A stretch of 64,000 bases of DNA from Bdellovibrionales bacterium RIFOXYD12_FULL_39_22 (GTDB taxonomy: Bacteria; Bdellovibrionota; Bacteriovoracia; Bacteriovoracales; Bacteriovoracaceae). The notes under the pieces were generated by a model. It saw only the letters and a list, made by a program, of their open reading frames with translations, had not been told where the DNA came from and made no database searches. This document shows, piece after piece, positions 45,256 through 54,822 of this stretch. A program made the position numbers and the translations under genes. How positions within the stretch are numbered: position 1 is the stretch's first letter; every line of letters begins with the position of its first letter. The DNA lies in the NCBI GenBank assembly GCA_001770205.1, contig MEQL01000037.1, forward strand, positions 47,059-111,058. Reading direction: 5' to 3'.

Positions 45256-46152
45256 TTATTTTTGTCCTAGAAATGCCTGTAATGCCAATGGAACACCCGC
45301 AATAATAAACACCGTAGGTACGATTAAAAAGATTGTCGGCAGTAATATTTTTGTTGCGGCCGTTGCGCCAGCTTTTTCAATGGCCGAGGAACGTTTTTGT
45401 CTTATTTCTGCAGAAAGTGATTTTAAAATAGGGCCGATATTAGCACCAACGGAATCGGCGGCAATAAGGGTTGCACAAAAAGAAGACATCTGAATGAGAT
45501 CAACTCGCCAGGCCATATTGCGCAAGGCCTCTGCCCGGCTGGCGCCAATTTTAATTTCACGAGTTACAATTCCAAATTCTTCAGTAAGCGGATTTTTTGT
45601 TGCTTTCTCAATAACTTTTCCCATGGCGGCAATAAAATCAAGTCCGGCCTCTACGGAAAGTGCCAACATATCAACAGCAAATGGCATGTTGTATATAATA
45701 TCTTTTTGTCGTTGCTTTATTTTTCCATTTATCCAGATATTGGGATAATAGTAACCAATAACGGCCATGGGAATCATCATTTTTAATTCCCAATCTGCCT
45801 CTAGAAAATATTTAATGGCCATGAAAAGAATGGGAAAACCAATAATTAAAAAAAGCTTGAATGAGTAGAAATCCTCAGGTGTTAAATAGTTTGATATTCC
45901 CGCACTAGCAATAACTCGTCGGTAGCGCTCTTTTATCTTTTTTTTATTTTTCATCATGCTGACAATTGGTGTTATGTAGCGTTTGAAAAATGGGCGAGAA
46001 TATTTAAGAATTATTCCATATTGGCCAATATCCGCCTTGGCACTATCCTCAAGTTTCTCTTGGGCCTTAAATTGATCTTCTTCTTGGAAGATATTATTTG
46101 CTACGACAAATACCGCGATACCAACAAGTATGACGGCCGACCAAAACAGCAT
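45256..46152 (-). CDS. TadC-like type II secretion F-domain protein
   Basis: 298 residues with an N-terminal membrane helix, two further helices near 95-135 and a C-terminal pair (KILLPTIFLIVPTVFIIAGVPL). The central region MPFAVDMLALSVEAGLDFIAAMGKVIEKA and TREIKIGASRAEALRNMAWR is the T2SSF/GspF domain. TadB/TadC pairs form the inner-membrane platform of Flp pili; here only one is present, and neither the TadA ATPase nor other tad genes are visible. Confidence 0.85.
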   Translation of the reverse strand: MLFWSAVILVGIAVFVVANNIFQEEDQFKAQEKLEDSAKADIGQYGIILKYSRPFFKRYITPIVSMMKNKKKIKERYRRVIASAGISNYLTPEDFYSFKLFLIIGFPILFMAIKYFLEADWELKMMIPMAVIGYYYPNIWINGKIKQRQKDIIYNMPFAVDMLALSVEAGLDFIAAMGKVIEKATKNPLTEEFGIVTREIKIGASRAEALRNMAWRVDLIQMSSFCATLIAADSVGANIGPILKSLSAEIRQKRSSAIEKAGATAATKILLPTIFLIVPTVFIIAGVPLALQAFLGQK

Positions 46153-46234
46153 AGTATGCCTCCTAATAGTAATATCTTACCAGATATATTGAGGTTGGTT
46201 GAGCGGCGGAAATAAAATCCTTATTGGGGCCGAT

Positions 46235-47329
46235 TTAAGTTATTGGCCGAGTTTTTTGCTCTTCGATTTTGCTAGTTATTTCTTTTAAGAAAATTTGCGC
46301 TGGTTTTGAATTGATCTTGCTTTCAATTTCTGGAATGTAAATAGGGCGATACTCTTTTAAATATTCTTCTTTTCGTTTCGATATTCTATCAAGTTTATCT
46401 GTTATAGTTGAATTTTTTATTTTTTTGATTTTGATGGCCTCATTTATTGCATTCAAAGCAATTTCTGCCTGGGCCATATCGCGATAAATAAGCATGTCGG
46501 TACCAGCATTAATGGCCATTACCGCTGCATCACCGACACTAAATTTATCAGTGATGGCCGCCATTTGCATATCATCGGTGACAATAATATTTTTGAAGCG
46601 CATTTCGTTTCTAATAATTTTATACATTGTCTCAGAAAGTGTGGCAGGATTTTTTTCATCGATAGCATCTACTGTCAAATGAGATACCATAACAAATTCT
46701 ACTCGAGATTTTATTGCCTTAACAAAGGGAACAAATTCTACTTTCTTTAATTCTTCTAGTGAAGTTTTCACAATGACTGAATTGGTGTGAGTGTCTTTGG
46801 TGGCAGACCCGTGTCCTGGGAAATGTTTGGCACAGGCCAGAATATTATTGGTTTGTAGGCCGCGAATGGCAGAGGAAACAAATTTTTCTACGACATCTGG
46901 CCGATCAGAAAAGGCACGATCGCCGATGGCCTTATTGGCCGGATTAGTCAAAACATCGCAACAAGGAGTCAAGTTTACGTTTATTCCACAGGCGGCCAAT
47001 TCTTGCGCCATAATTTGATGAACCTCAAAGCAAATTTTGGGAGAATCTAGCATCGCGATATCTTGCATAGGTGGAAATTGAGTAAAATGTTTTTTGAAAC
47101 GAATTACTCGTCCACCTTCGTGGTCTGTTGCAATAAAGAGAGGGAAATTTTGTCTTAGCTGCTGGATGGAATTAACTAATTCGGCCAGCTGGGCAGGGGA
47201 TTCATAATTTTTTGTAAACAGAATAACTCCACCAATGTTTTGTTCTTCAATGAATTTTTTTTCCACACTGGTTAGAACTTTATCTGAAATACCAGTAAAA
47301 ATAAGTTGTCCACTACTTAACATATGCAA
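46235..47329 (-). CDS. nagZ: Beta-N-acetylhexosaminidase (glycoside hydrolase family 3)
   Basis: 364 residues. The hallmark CAKHFPGHGSATKDTH and ATDHEGGRVIRF motifs are present, and VTDDMQMAA carries the nucleophilic aspartate. NagZ removes GlcNAc from cell-wall recycling intermediates. A non-canonical tail of about 50 residues follows. The length is slightly above the E. coli enzyme. It is alone between two other operons. Confidence 0.92.
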   Translation of the reverse strand: MHMLSSGQLIFTGISDKVLTSVEKKFIEEQNIGGVILFTKNYESPAQLAELVNSIQQLRQNFPLFIATDHEGGRVIRFKKHFTQFPPMQDIAMLDSPKICFEVHQIMAQELAACGINVNLTPCCDVLTNPANKAIGDRAFSDRPDVVEKFVSSAIRGLQTNNILACAKHFPGHGSATKDTHTNSVIVKTSLEELKKVEFVPFVKAIKSRVEFVMVSHLTVDAIDEKNPATLSETMYKIIRNEMRFKNIIVTDDMQMAAITDKFSVGDAAVMAINAGTDMLIYRDMAQAEIALNAINEAIKIKKIKNSTITDKLDRISKRKEEYLKEYRPIYIPEIESKINSKPAQIFLKEITSKIEEQKTRPIT

Positions 47330-47410
47330 TCCTTCGGTTGGAGTATGACGTTTTTAAATTATACATAGTTCAGTTTACTTTTCAAGTCAGGGCAGAGGAG
47401 ACCACAACAA

Positions 47411-48337
47411 CTATTCTTCAAAGGGATCGGCCAGGGGATCATCTAGTGGTTGCTCTGTAAATTTAGATGGCGTTGGAGTTTTTTTATCAACGGAATCATC
47501 AGCAATATCTTTTGTAGAAGAATCCCTTTTTATCATAGAAAATCCTTGAGAAACCCAAAACATTTTTGCCAATGCTCCATTATGTTCAAAAACATAGAAG
47601 ATAACCTGATTCGCAAATGTTAGAGAAAATCGAATCTCATCATTTTCAGTATAACCGTCAAAACTAAGCTCGGCAGCAGTAAAGACTTCTGCCGGCATTT
47701 CCAAGTACTGCTCTTGAAGATATGGATATCCGTCCCAAATGATATGAAGATTCATCATTCCAGAATCTGCGGCGGCGGCCTTGGTAAAAAAGGAGGTTGC
47801 TTGGATACATTCGACTAGTTGATTAAAAAAGCAATATATTCCCATTCCTGGAGGAAAAGGAACACTTTTTTTTCCATTCCACTGTAATTCAGGCCCTCGC
47901 ATTGTTATGTCCAGTGATTTCGTCTTAGTGTTAGTTTTCATTTCGGTGAAATATTTTTGGCCATCAAACCAAACAGTGTATTGAGAAATTTTAGGCCGCA
48001 ATGCCGGAATAGTTTTCTTTAAAACTCCAGAGGTTGAGATAGTAATACTTTTCTCCACAATTTTTTTGCTAGCACTGTTTTGTTTTTTTTCAGGATTGGA
48101 ATCAAGAGAGATGCTTTTTTTAAGAATAAATTCGTTGGTGGATTTTTTGAAAGCGAACTCTCGAGATACCAGGAAGTTTCCAGAACGATCAGATAGAGAA
48201 AAGGTATCGCTACCTTTTTTATCGCTAATCACAGAAAAAGTAGTTTCTATTTTTTTATTAAAATTAAATAAAGAGCAAGCTGATAAAAGAGTCAGCACTA
48301 GAAGTTTTGTTAGTATGGGAAATAATGATGTCCTCAT
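47411..48337 (-). CDS. Predicted lipoprotein of unknown function
   Basis: 308 residues. The signal MRTSLFPILTKLLVLTLLSAC ends in a clear lipobox (LSAC). The mature protein is beta-rich with FPPGMGIYCFFNQLVECIQ and an acidic, Pro/Thr-rich tail (PSKFTEQPLDDPLADP). I do not recognise it. It begins 3 bases after the PilZ-like gene stop and is likely to be co-transcribed with it. Confidence 0.65.
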   Translation of the reverse strand: MRTSLFPILTKLLVLTLLSACSLFNFNKKIETTFSVISDKKGSDTFSLSDRSGNFLVSREFAFKKSTNEFILKKSISLDSNPEKKQNSASKKIVEKSITISTSGVLKKTIPALRPKISQYTVWFDGQKYFTEMKTNTKTKSLDITMRGPELQWNGKKSVPFPPGMGIYCFFNQLVECIQATSFFTKAAAADSGMMNLHIIWDGYPYLQEQYLEMPAEVFTAAELSFDGYTENDEIRFSLTFANQVIFYVFEHNGALAKMFWVSQGFSMIKRDSSTKDIADDSVDKKTPTPSKFTEQPLDDPLADPFEE

Positions 48338-48340
48338 AAA

Positions 48341-49183
48341 TTAAGAGATAAAGGTACTAAATTCATTTTCCAATTGTGTTCGTTCAAAAGCATCCTCTTC
48401 GGTTATTTTCTTAAAAAATTCTATTGGACGACTATCCTGCCATTTAGTCTCTAGTCCAATTTTGAACATCTTTATAGAGGCTGCTCGGGGATCGACATAG
48501 TCAACTATATATATAACGTTGGCACTATCAATGACAAAGGTCTCGTTTTCAAAACGTAGAGATAAGTTGCGGATTGTACTGTTGCGCTCTAAAAAATCAC
48601 GTTCGATGCGATTGGCCATAATGGAAATTCCAACTGAAGAGATATCCAGGCAGCGAAACTGTTTTGTGGTAGAAAAAGTATCATCTAGCTTGTTAGTGAT
48701 TTGAGAAATTACGTTCCCTTGATGTTTAATATTTTCGGAAAATTTTTTTTTGGCAATAGAAACGACATTGTCATCGGATTCTTTGACAATTTGCAGAATA
48801 ATGTAGGCGCTGCGATGAGGAAATGTAATTATTCTGTCGCTCACCCTTTTTTCGTATTTATATGAAGCATCTAATATTTCAAAAAAAATATTTTTTTGCT
48901 CATTTATTACTGCCCTTCCTTTGGAAAAAAATTTCATGTTACTAACTTGAAAAAAAGAATTTAGGGTTTGACCTAAAAGAGTTGACGGAAGCGGTGTGTT
49001 CTTTCGGAAAAGGACTAATATTTTGTTATCAGTGAAGATAACGTTGTCAATTTCTAATGAAATTGCTGGCTGATTTTTTTGCCAAATGTAGAACGGTGAA
49101 CGGTTGCGTAGAAGCTGCTGAAATTTACTGGCCTGCTCCTTACTATTTAGCTTGATAAATTTATGCGAGATGTCGTTGGCCAT
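48341..49183 (-). CDS. PilZ-like domain protein
   Basis: 280 residues. An N-terminal region (about 1-110) resembles a YcgR-N-like beta domain, and the C-terminal half has KYEKRVSDR and RCLDISSVGISIM, matching the (R)xxxR and DxSxxG signatures of PilZ, with the spacing typical of PilZ proteins. It may read c-di-GMP. It lies 31 bases downstream of mreB and may link c-di-GMP to cell shape, which is speculation. The assignment is pattern-based. Confidence 0.6.
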   Translation of the reverse strand: MANDISHKFIKLNSKEQASKFQQLLRNRSPFYIWQKNQPAISLEIDNVIFTDNKILVLFRKNTPLPSTLLGQTLNSFFQVSNMKFFSKGRAVINEQKNIFFEILDASYKYEKRVSDRIITFPHRSAYIILQIVKESDDNVVSIAKKKFSENIKHQGNVISQITNKLDDTFSTTKQFRCLDISSVGISIMANRIERDFLERNSTIRNLSLRFENETFVIDSANVIYIVDYVDPRAASIKMFKIGLETKWQDSRPIEFFKKITEEDAFERTQLENEFSTFIS

Positions 49184-49214
49184 GGACGATCCCTGTTATG
49201 GGAGATTTATTAAA

Positions 49215-50252
49215 CTAGTATAGTGTTGCCACTTGGCGGAGTAACGCGATGGATTCAAGACATTTGCCACATCCACGAACTACACAGGTTAGTGGATCTT
49301 CCGCCAAAGATACTGGTAGGCCAGTTTTTTCCTTTATTAAAACATCAAGATTGGCCAACAGAGATCCTCCGCCAGAGAGAATGATTCCATTGTCTACAAT
49401 ATCTGCTGCAAGCTCAGGTGGCGTTTTTTCTAGCGATACCTTGATTGCCTCGACAACCTCATTAACAGCATCGGAGAGAGCATCTCTTATTTCATCAGAG
49501 GTAACCTCAATAATTTTGGGGGCACCAGCGATCAAATCCCTTCCTTTTACTTCGTAAGTCTTAACTTCATCATCAAACGGGTATGCATTACCAATATGAA
49601 TTTTTATAAGTTCAGCGGTACGATCACCAATTAGTAGAGAATATTTTTTCTTAATGTACGAGGAAATAGCATTATCAAACTTATCTCCGGCCACACGAAC
49701 AGATTTAGAATAAACGATACCACCCAATGAGATCACTGCAACTTCGGTGGTTCCTCCTCCAATATCTACAATCATATTTCCTGAAGGATCCGTAATGGGT
49801 AGTCCGGCCCCAATGGCGGCGGCCATCGGTTCTTCTACTAAGAAAACTTCGCGCGCACCGGCCTGTTCTGCAGATTCCTTAACCGCACGCTTTTCTACCT
49901 GTGTAATCCCAAACGGGATACAGATGATTATGCGTGGTTTGATCAATTTAGATCCGGATAGAGATTTTTGAATAAAATGGTGAAGCATCTCTTGAGTAAC
50001 TTCAAAATCTGCAATAACACCGTCTTTCATTGGCCTAATTGCTTTTATGGATCCAGGTGTTTTTCCTAGCATTTTTTTTGCTTCTAGGCCCACCGCTAAT
50101 ACTTTTGTTATCCCCGAAGGACCTTGGTGAACAGCAACTACCGAGGGTTCGTTTACAATTATTCCTCGATCTTTAGCGTAAACCAGTGTGTTAGCAGTGC
50201 CAAGATCAATCGCTAGATCATGCGAGAACCAATCCATAAACTTCGTAAACAT
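49215..50252 (-). CDS. mreB: Rod shape-determining protein MreB
   Basis: 345 residues, full length. [34 protein letters not shown] and [19 protein letters not shown] are the actin-fold phosphate-binding motifs. MreB forms the filaments that guide lateral wall synthesis. mreC and mreD are not next to it. The gene starts 21 bases after amn on the same strand. Confidence 0.97.
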   Translation of the reverse strand: MFTKFMDWFSHDLAIDLGTANTLVYAKDRGIIVNEPSVVAVHQGPSGITKVLAVGLEAKKMLGKTPGSIKAIRPMKDGVIADFEVTQEMLHHFIQKSLSGSKLIKPRIIICIPFGITQVEKRAVKESAEQAGAREVFLVEEPMAAAIGAGLPITDPSGNMIVDIGGGTTEVAVISLGGIVYSKSVRVAGDKFDNAISSYIKKKYSLLIGDRTAELIKIHIGNAYPFDDEVKTYEVKGRDLIAGAPKIIEVTSDEIRDALSDAVNEVVEAIKVSLEKTPPELAADIVDNGIILSGGGSLLANLDVLIKEKTGLPVSLAEDPLTCVVRGCGKCLESIALLRQVATLY

Positions 50253-50273
50253 AAATAAACCTCTTATTCAAAA

Positions 50274-51209
50274 TCACCATTGGTAGTGCCGGATAGTTTC
50301 ACCGCGTTCGGCGATGTCGGCCATGGCCTCAATACCCAACTCTATGTGTATATCAGTATACTTCTTAAATACAAGTTTGGCAGATTTTTTTGTTTTGATC
50401 CCATCCTTTTTAAGTGGACAGTCAGAAACCAAAAGAAGTGCCCCCACATTTACTTTACTCACAAAGCAAGTGGTGAAAAGTGCTGCTGATTCCATTTCTA
50501 CGCCAAGAACTCGTTCTTCAACCAAGTTGCTTTTGAATTTGTCATCGAACTCCCAAAAGCGAAAATCAGTTGAGTGAATTGTTCCAGTTCTGTAGTCATA
50601 GCCGTGTTCAACTAAGATTTGGCTAACAAATTTTTGGATTTTGAAGGTAGGAAGGGCCGGAACTTGTGGCGGTAAAAAGTGCCCAGATACGCCCTCTCCT
50701 CGAATAGAGGCGATGGGAAGAATAAAGTCGCCAACGTTTAGAGAAGGATGTACGGCACCACACATTCCCAGAAACAGCACGGCCTTTGGTTCAGTTACCG
50801 CCAAAAGCTCCCCGATTAGGGCGGCCATCGCTGAGCCAATGCCAAACTCCACAATAGTTACTTGGGCCTTTTTAGAGGTAGAGGCCTGGAATGCTGACCC
50901 AGTGGTGTGATAAGAATCCTTGAGAAGGCCATTAAAGCGCTTGGTGTAGTAGTTGAAATTAGTGACAATGATCTGTTTTTGAAACATGTGGATGGGGTGG
51001 CCAGTGTATCTTTCCAACATATCCAATGCAATTTTTCGTTTAGAGTCATTTCCGTGAATGCGCCTTGATTTTAGTAGAAATTTTTTAATTTCGGGGGAGA
51101 ATTCGGCTAAATTAGTGAAGGCCGCAAATTTGTTTAATTCGGCCAGCGTTGTAATTGCTGTAGAGGGAATTTTTTTTGATGGAGAGTCAGATTTAGGTTT
51201 TTTTGTCAT
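50274..51209 (-). CDS. amn: AMP nucleosidase
   Basis: 311 residues. LERYTGHPIHMFQKQIIVTNF and the phosphorylase-type LFLGMCGAVHPSLNVGDFILP with GVEMESAALFTTCF match the AMP nucleosidase/purine phosphorylase superfamily. The shorter length compared with E. coli Amn reflects the short family form. It hydrolyses AMP to adenine and ribose 5-phosphate. It precedes mreB. Confidence 0.85.
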   Translation of the reverse strand: MTKKPKSDSPSKKIPSTAITTLAELNKFAAFTNLAEFSPEIKKFLLKSRRIHGNDSKRKIALDMLERYTGHPIHMFQKQIIVTNFNYYTKRFNGLLKDSYHTTGSAFQASTSKKAQVTIVEFGIGSAMAALIGELLAVTEPKAVLFLGMCGAVHPSLNVGDFILPIASIRGEGVSGHFLPPQVPALPTFKIQKFVSQILVEHGYDYRTGTIHSTDFRFWEFDDKFKSNLVEERVLGVEMESAALFTTCFVSKVNVGALLLVSDCPLKKDGIKTKKSAKLVFKKYTDIHIELGIEAMADIAERGETIRHYQW

Positions 51210-51325
51210 TGTATTTCACACGCACGTTCGCCAATTTTTTTTCAAGAAAACTACTTAGCATAAATTTATCACTGCGCCTGTTTTATTGACAACAACAAAT
51301 TTCAAAAGGCCTTCGCAAAATAATC

Positions 51326-51354
51326 TTGTCATAGTAGCACGATTTACATACTAT
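51326..51354 (+). promoter_or_regulatory. Sigma-70-type promoter for the small basic protein gene
   Basis: TTGTCA (51326-51331) and TACTAT (51349-51354) are separated by 17 bases. Transcription would start near 51361, about 38 bases before the small gene's ATG. Confidence 0.6.
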
Positions 51355-51398
51355 CTCATTTTGTAAAATCTAACCTTATAAAAACGGAGATGATGATA

Positions 51399-51500
51399 AT
51401 GGGAATGGGAAGAAAAAAATCCGCATTAAAAATGAAACGTAAAAAGGCCCAGGCGAAACACAAGGCAAGAATCAAAAAAAAGATAGTCGCTAAAAAATAG
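51399..51500 (+). CDS. Small very basic protein (33 aa)
   Basis: The frame begins MGMGRKKSALKMKRKK and has 17 Lys/Arg/His among 33 residues. GGAG lies 9 bases before the chosen ATG at 51399; nearby in-frame ATGs are at 51393 and 51405. A good promoter precedes it. Similar short GRKKSALKMKRR-like proteins are scattered through deltaproteobacterial genomes, and a role with RNA or ribosomes is possible. It is divergent from amn and convergent with the LpoA-like gene. Confidence 0.6.
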   Translation: MGMGRKKSALKMKRKKAQAKHKARIKKKIVAKK

Positions 51501-51530
51501 TCAAAAACAGTTTTTCAGTAACAGCTCAAA

Positions 51531-53552
51531 TCAAATTGATGAGTTTGTTGTTGTCTCAGCAGAAGAGGCGGGAGGGTTGCTGTTGTCAAAAGGGCGAACC
51601 TCCCCGCGATATAACTTAAAAATATCCATTATTTTGATCCAGGCCTTTTCTTTCAGCGTCCATTTTCCGGTTATTCCTTCGAGTGAACTTATTTCGCGGA
51701 TATGGATATCTAATTCATCCCTAGTCGATATTTTCAGTCCATTACCTATTATTTTTTCTACAATATTCATCGCATCATAAGATTGCATTTCTACAACCTT
51801 TGGAACTTTTTTATAGGCCTTGAAAAAACCATTGGTGAATACTTGATCATCGCTTGTTTCTTCACCATCTCCTATAAAGTAGAGCTTCCCTAGTTTAATA
51901 CTCTCTTTTGCCAACATTGGACTATTCCAGCTTGGATTGCCAATAAAGTTAATCTTAAAGGCATCGTAATAATTAAAAGAGGGTAGAATTTGTAGTGCTT
52001 CGTTAGGAAGAGAAGGTACAAAAATCCAATCAAAATCAATTTGAGGAGGGAGAGTTTGAATACGCTTTGTCGAAGAGTGTTTTTCTTGAGAATAGACTTC
52101 CTTATATATATCGAGTTCTTCTTGACGCTCGCGATTAAATTTGAGGCCCAAAATATTTGCTACATAATCACGATAGTCTGTTACGTTCTCATCGTATGCT
52201 ATTGCGCCAGCAATCTCAACACCAACTGCCTGGGATTTATTCCAAAATTCATTTACGTAGGCAGTCCCTCGATCGTTTTTGGGATAGATTATTGCTCCTT
52301 TTTTGCCCAATTCATCAATGATTTGAGAAGAGAATAACAATTCCATCTGAGATTCAACACTTCCAGGTATTTCAATTAATAGATGATCTTTCATTTCCCT
52401 GGGAAGATAGATTTGGGATAAGGAGATAAAAAGCACGCCATGTTTTTTTGCTTCTAAATATTCTTTAATGGCCTCATTAGAAAACAGGCCGCCGATAATT
52501 ACACTAACATGATATCTATCAATTAGATTTTTAACGCTAAAGCTCCCGATCGCCCCACTTTCTCTCGAGTCTTCTATGTATAGCTTATATTTTTCTTGCG
52601 ACTGGTTGTTTTTTTTATTTAAATTGGCCAAGGCGTAATCGATACCTGTCATGGCCCGCTTACCATACTTCCCTCGCTCACCAGACAAAGGAAGGATTAC
52701 TCCAATTGCTAGTGGATCAATTTGGGCATGGCCGGCCACCTTTAGAAAAAAACTATTGGCCATCTCTTTAACTTCCGGAAAGCTTGTAGATTTTTTGTCC
52801 ACCCATTGTAAAAGATCTCTCGCAGAATCTTTATCCCCGGCATAGTAGAGTTTTTCTACTTCTAAAAAACCAAGATATGCTACGCATAGATAGTTATTGT
52901 CTTCAAAATCATCCAGGATTCTCATTTTCTCGCTGTAAGATAATTTAGAAAAATCAGCAAGCAGAAAGTCGAAATTTTTATCAGAACGCAAGGCCGCAAT
53001 GGATTGCTTTTCGCCCAGGTAGCGCATTAGCGAAATCATAGCATCTCTTCCCTGGCCAGATCTTTTGGCCAATTCGTAGTAGAGCAGATGATATTTGGTC
53101 AACTCTTCATTGGCCAATTGTGCGGAGTCTATCGCTTTGGCGATTTCAAAGGACTTTTGTATTTGGGAAAGCTTGAAATAACTGCTGGCATTGTTGAGAT
53201 TGATTTGAGCTGTTAATGCCCCATCGTCTTTAGAGGTTGAAAGGGCCAAGTCAAAATTAAAAATGGCCTGCTCGAATTGTTGCTGTGAATAGAGTATAAC
53301 ACCCATTAAGTTTCGACGCATGGCCTTTTCACAAGGTAAAAACCTAGAATCATCCATGCCTTTTAGAGTGGCCAGGGCCTGTCCACTCTTTCCAGATCTA
53401 TATAATTCCTTTATCTCATTTATTTTTTGTACAAATGGGGGTGAGTAGAGATCGGGATTTCCGGTATTATCGGAAAGTGGTTTTATTCCGGCGCAACCGG
53501 CCAAAAACATGGCCATAATAATTACGTTGGAGATAATTGATTTAATGCTCAT
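51531..53552 (-). CDS. LpoA/LppC-like lipoprotein (penicillin-binding protein activator family)
   Basis: 673 residues. A lipoprotein signal ends in LAGC near residue 20; an N-terminal helical TPR-like region (about 40-270) leads to a periplasmic-binding-protein fold from about residue 280 (IGVILPLSGERGKYGKRAMTGIDYAL and VIIGGLFSNEAIKEYLEAK). This two-part layout is that of LpoA, an outer-membrane activator of PBP1a. An ABC-type receptor role is the alternative. Convergent with the small basic gene. Confidence 0.75.
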   Translation of the reverse strand: MSIKSIISNVIIMAMFLAGCAGIKPLSDNTGNPDLYSPPFVQKINEIKELYRSGKSGQALATLKGMDDSRFLPCEKAMRRNLMGVILYSQQQFEQAIFNFDLALSTSKDDGALTAQINLNNASSYFKLSQIQKSFEIAKAIDSAQLANEELTKYHLLYYELAKRSGQGRDAMISLMRYLGEKQSIAALRSDKNFDFLLADFSKLSYSEKMRILDDFEDNNYLCVAYLGFLEVEKLYYAGDKDSARDLLQWVDKKSTSFPEVKEMANSFFLKVAGHAQIDPLAIGVILPLSGERGKYGKRAMTGIDYALANLNKKNNQSQEKYKLYIEDSRESGAIGSFSVKNLIDRYHVSVIIGGLFSNEAIKEYLEAKKHGVLFISLSQIYLPREMKDHLLIEIPGSVESQMELLFSSQIIDELGKKGAIIYPKNDRGTAYVNEFWNKSQAVGVEIAGAIAYDENVTDYRDYVANILGLKFNRERQEELDIYKEVYSQEKHSSTKRIQTLPPQIDFDWIFVPSLPNEALQILPSFNYYDAFKINFIGNPSWNSPMLAKESIKLGKLYFIGDGEETSDDQVFTNGFFKAYKKVPKVVEMQSYDAMNIVEKIIGNGLKISTRDELDIHIREISSLEGITGKWTLKEKAWIKIMDIFKLYRGEVRPFDNSNPPASSAETTTNSSI

Positions 53553-53633
53553 TGCCGACGGTCCTTGTGGAAAAAGCTGATAAATAATCCGAAGATTACA
53601 AATGTAGAGTAAAATATAACTTATGTTTTGTAA

Positions 53634-54773
53634 CTACTGAAACAAATCTTTAACTTTTTCAAAAAAACTACGGCCCATTGGATTGCAGCTAGTACAATCA
53701 AATTTGGAAAGTTGGCGGAATAGTTCTTTCTGTTCAGTACTTAACTTGGTTGGGGTTTCCACGTGTAGGGTTACAATTTGATCACCAATGCCGTAGCCAC
53801 CTAATTGAGAAATACCTTTGGCCTTAAGGCGCATCTTTTTTCCTGATTGTGTGCCTGCCGGAATGTTCATGGAAACTTTACCATGAAGTGTTGGGACCTC
53901 CAGGTCTGTTCCAAGTGCTGCCTGTGAAAAACTGATTGGAATAGTACAGTGTACTTCAAATCCATCTCGTTCAAAAAATGGATGATTTTGTACATCTATA
54001 ATTACGTACAAATCGCCAGCCTCTCCCCCTTCTGATCCAGCATCACCTTCGTTTGATAATTTTAATCGTTGGCCCTTATCAATCCCGGCCGGAACTTTAA
54101 CCTCTAATTCAACTTTTTTGCGAGTAGTTCCACTTCCGCGACAAGTAGTACAGGGGTTGGCAATCATTTGGCCCGAACCATGGCAGCGCGGACAAGTACT
54201 GGCCATTGTAAAAAAACCTTGCTGTCTTCGAACTTCGCCATAACCATTACATTGCGAACAAGTAGTGGGAGCAGAACCTTTCTCCGCCCCGCTTCCCCCG
54301 CAAGTGTGACAGGTAACATTTTTGTTAACAGAAACTTTTTTAGTGCAACCAAAAGCAGCTTCTTCGAATTCAATAGATAACGACATTTGTAAATCATTGC
54401 CAGGACGGCCACGACTACGGCCACTGCTGCGGCGGCCTCTTCCGCCTCCGCCTCCCAGAAAGTCTCCAAAGATTTCGTTGAAAATATCTCCAAAATCTCC
54501 ACTAAAACCTTGTGCTCCACCAAAGCCGCTAAAGCCTCCGCTATTTCCATCTACTCCGGCATGGCCAAACTGATCGTAACGACTTTTTTTGCTGTCATCT
54601 AAAAGAATTTCTGCCGCCTCAGAAGCTTCTTTAAATTTTGCCTCTGCTTCCTTATTATCTGGATTGCGATCGGGGTGGTATTGCATCGCTAGCTTGCGAT
54701 AAGCTTTTTTAATATCATCCTTGTTTGCGCCTTTACCAACCCCTAGCACCTCATAATAATCACGCTTGGCCAT
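53634..54773 (-). CDS. dnaJ: Chaperone DnaJ
   Basis: 379 residues. The J domain has YHPDRNPDN with the HPD tripeptide, a Gly/Phe-rich linker follows, and four zinc-finger repeats are seen ([32 protein letters not shown]). DnaJ stimulates the DnaK ATPase. It starts about 50 bases after dnaK on the same strand. Confidence 0.98.
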   Translation of the reverse strand: MAKRDYYEVLGVGKGANKDDIKKAYRKLAMQYHPDRNPDNKEAEAKFKEASEAAEILLDDSKKSRYDQFGHAGVDGNSGGFSGFGGAQGFSGDFGDIFNEIFGDFLGGGGGRGRRSSGRSRGRPGNDLQMSLSIEFEEAAFGCTKKVSVNKNVTCHTCGGSGAEKGSAPTTCSQCNGYGEVRRQQGFFTMASTCPRCHGSGQMIANPCTTCRGSGTTRKKVELEVKVPAGIDKGQRLKLSNEGDAGSEGGEAGDLYVIIDVQNHPFFERDGFEVHCTIPISFSQAALGTDLEVPTLHGKVSMNIPAGTQSGKKMRLKAKGISQLGGYGIGDQIVTLHVETPTKLSTEQKELFRQLSKFDCTSCNPMGRSFFEKVKDLFQ

Positions 54774-54822
54774 ATATTTTCATCCTACATCTGTATTACG
54801 TCTATTCCGAAATTTATTTTGC

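Noticed and set aside
39348..46152. Calling this block a complete Tad/Flp pilus locus.
   Set aside because: Only one TadC-like protein is present; TadA, TadB, the secretin and pilin genes are absent.
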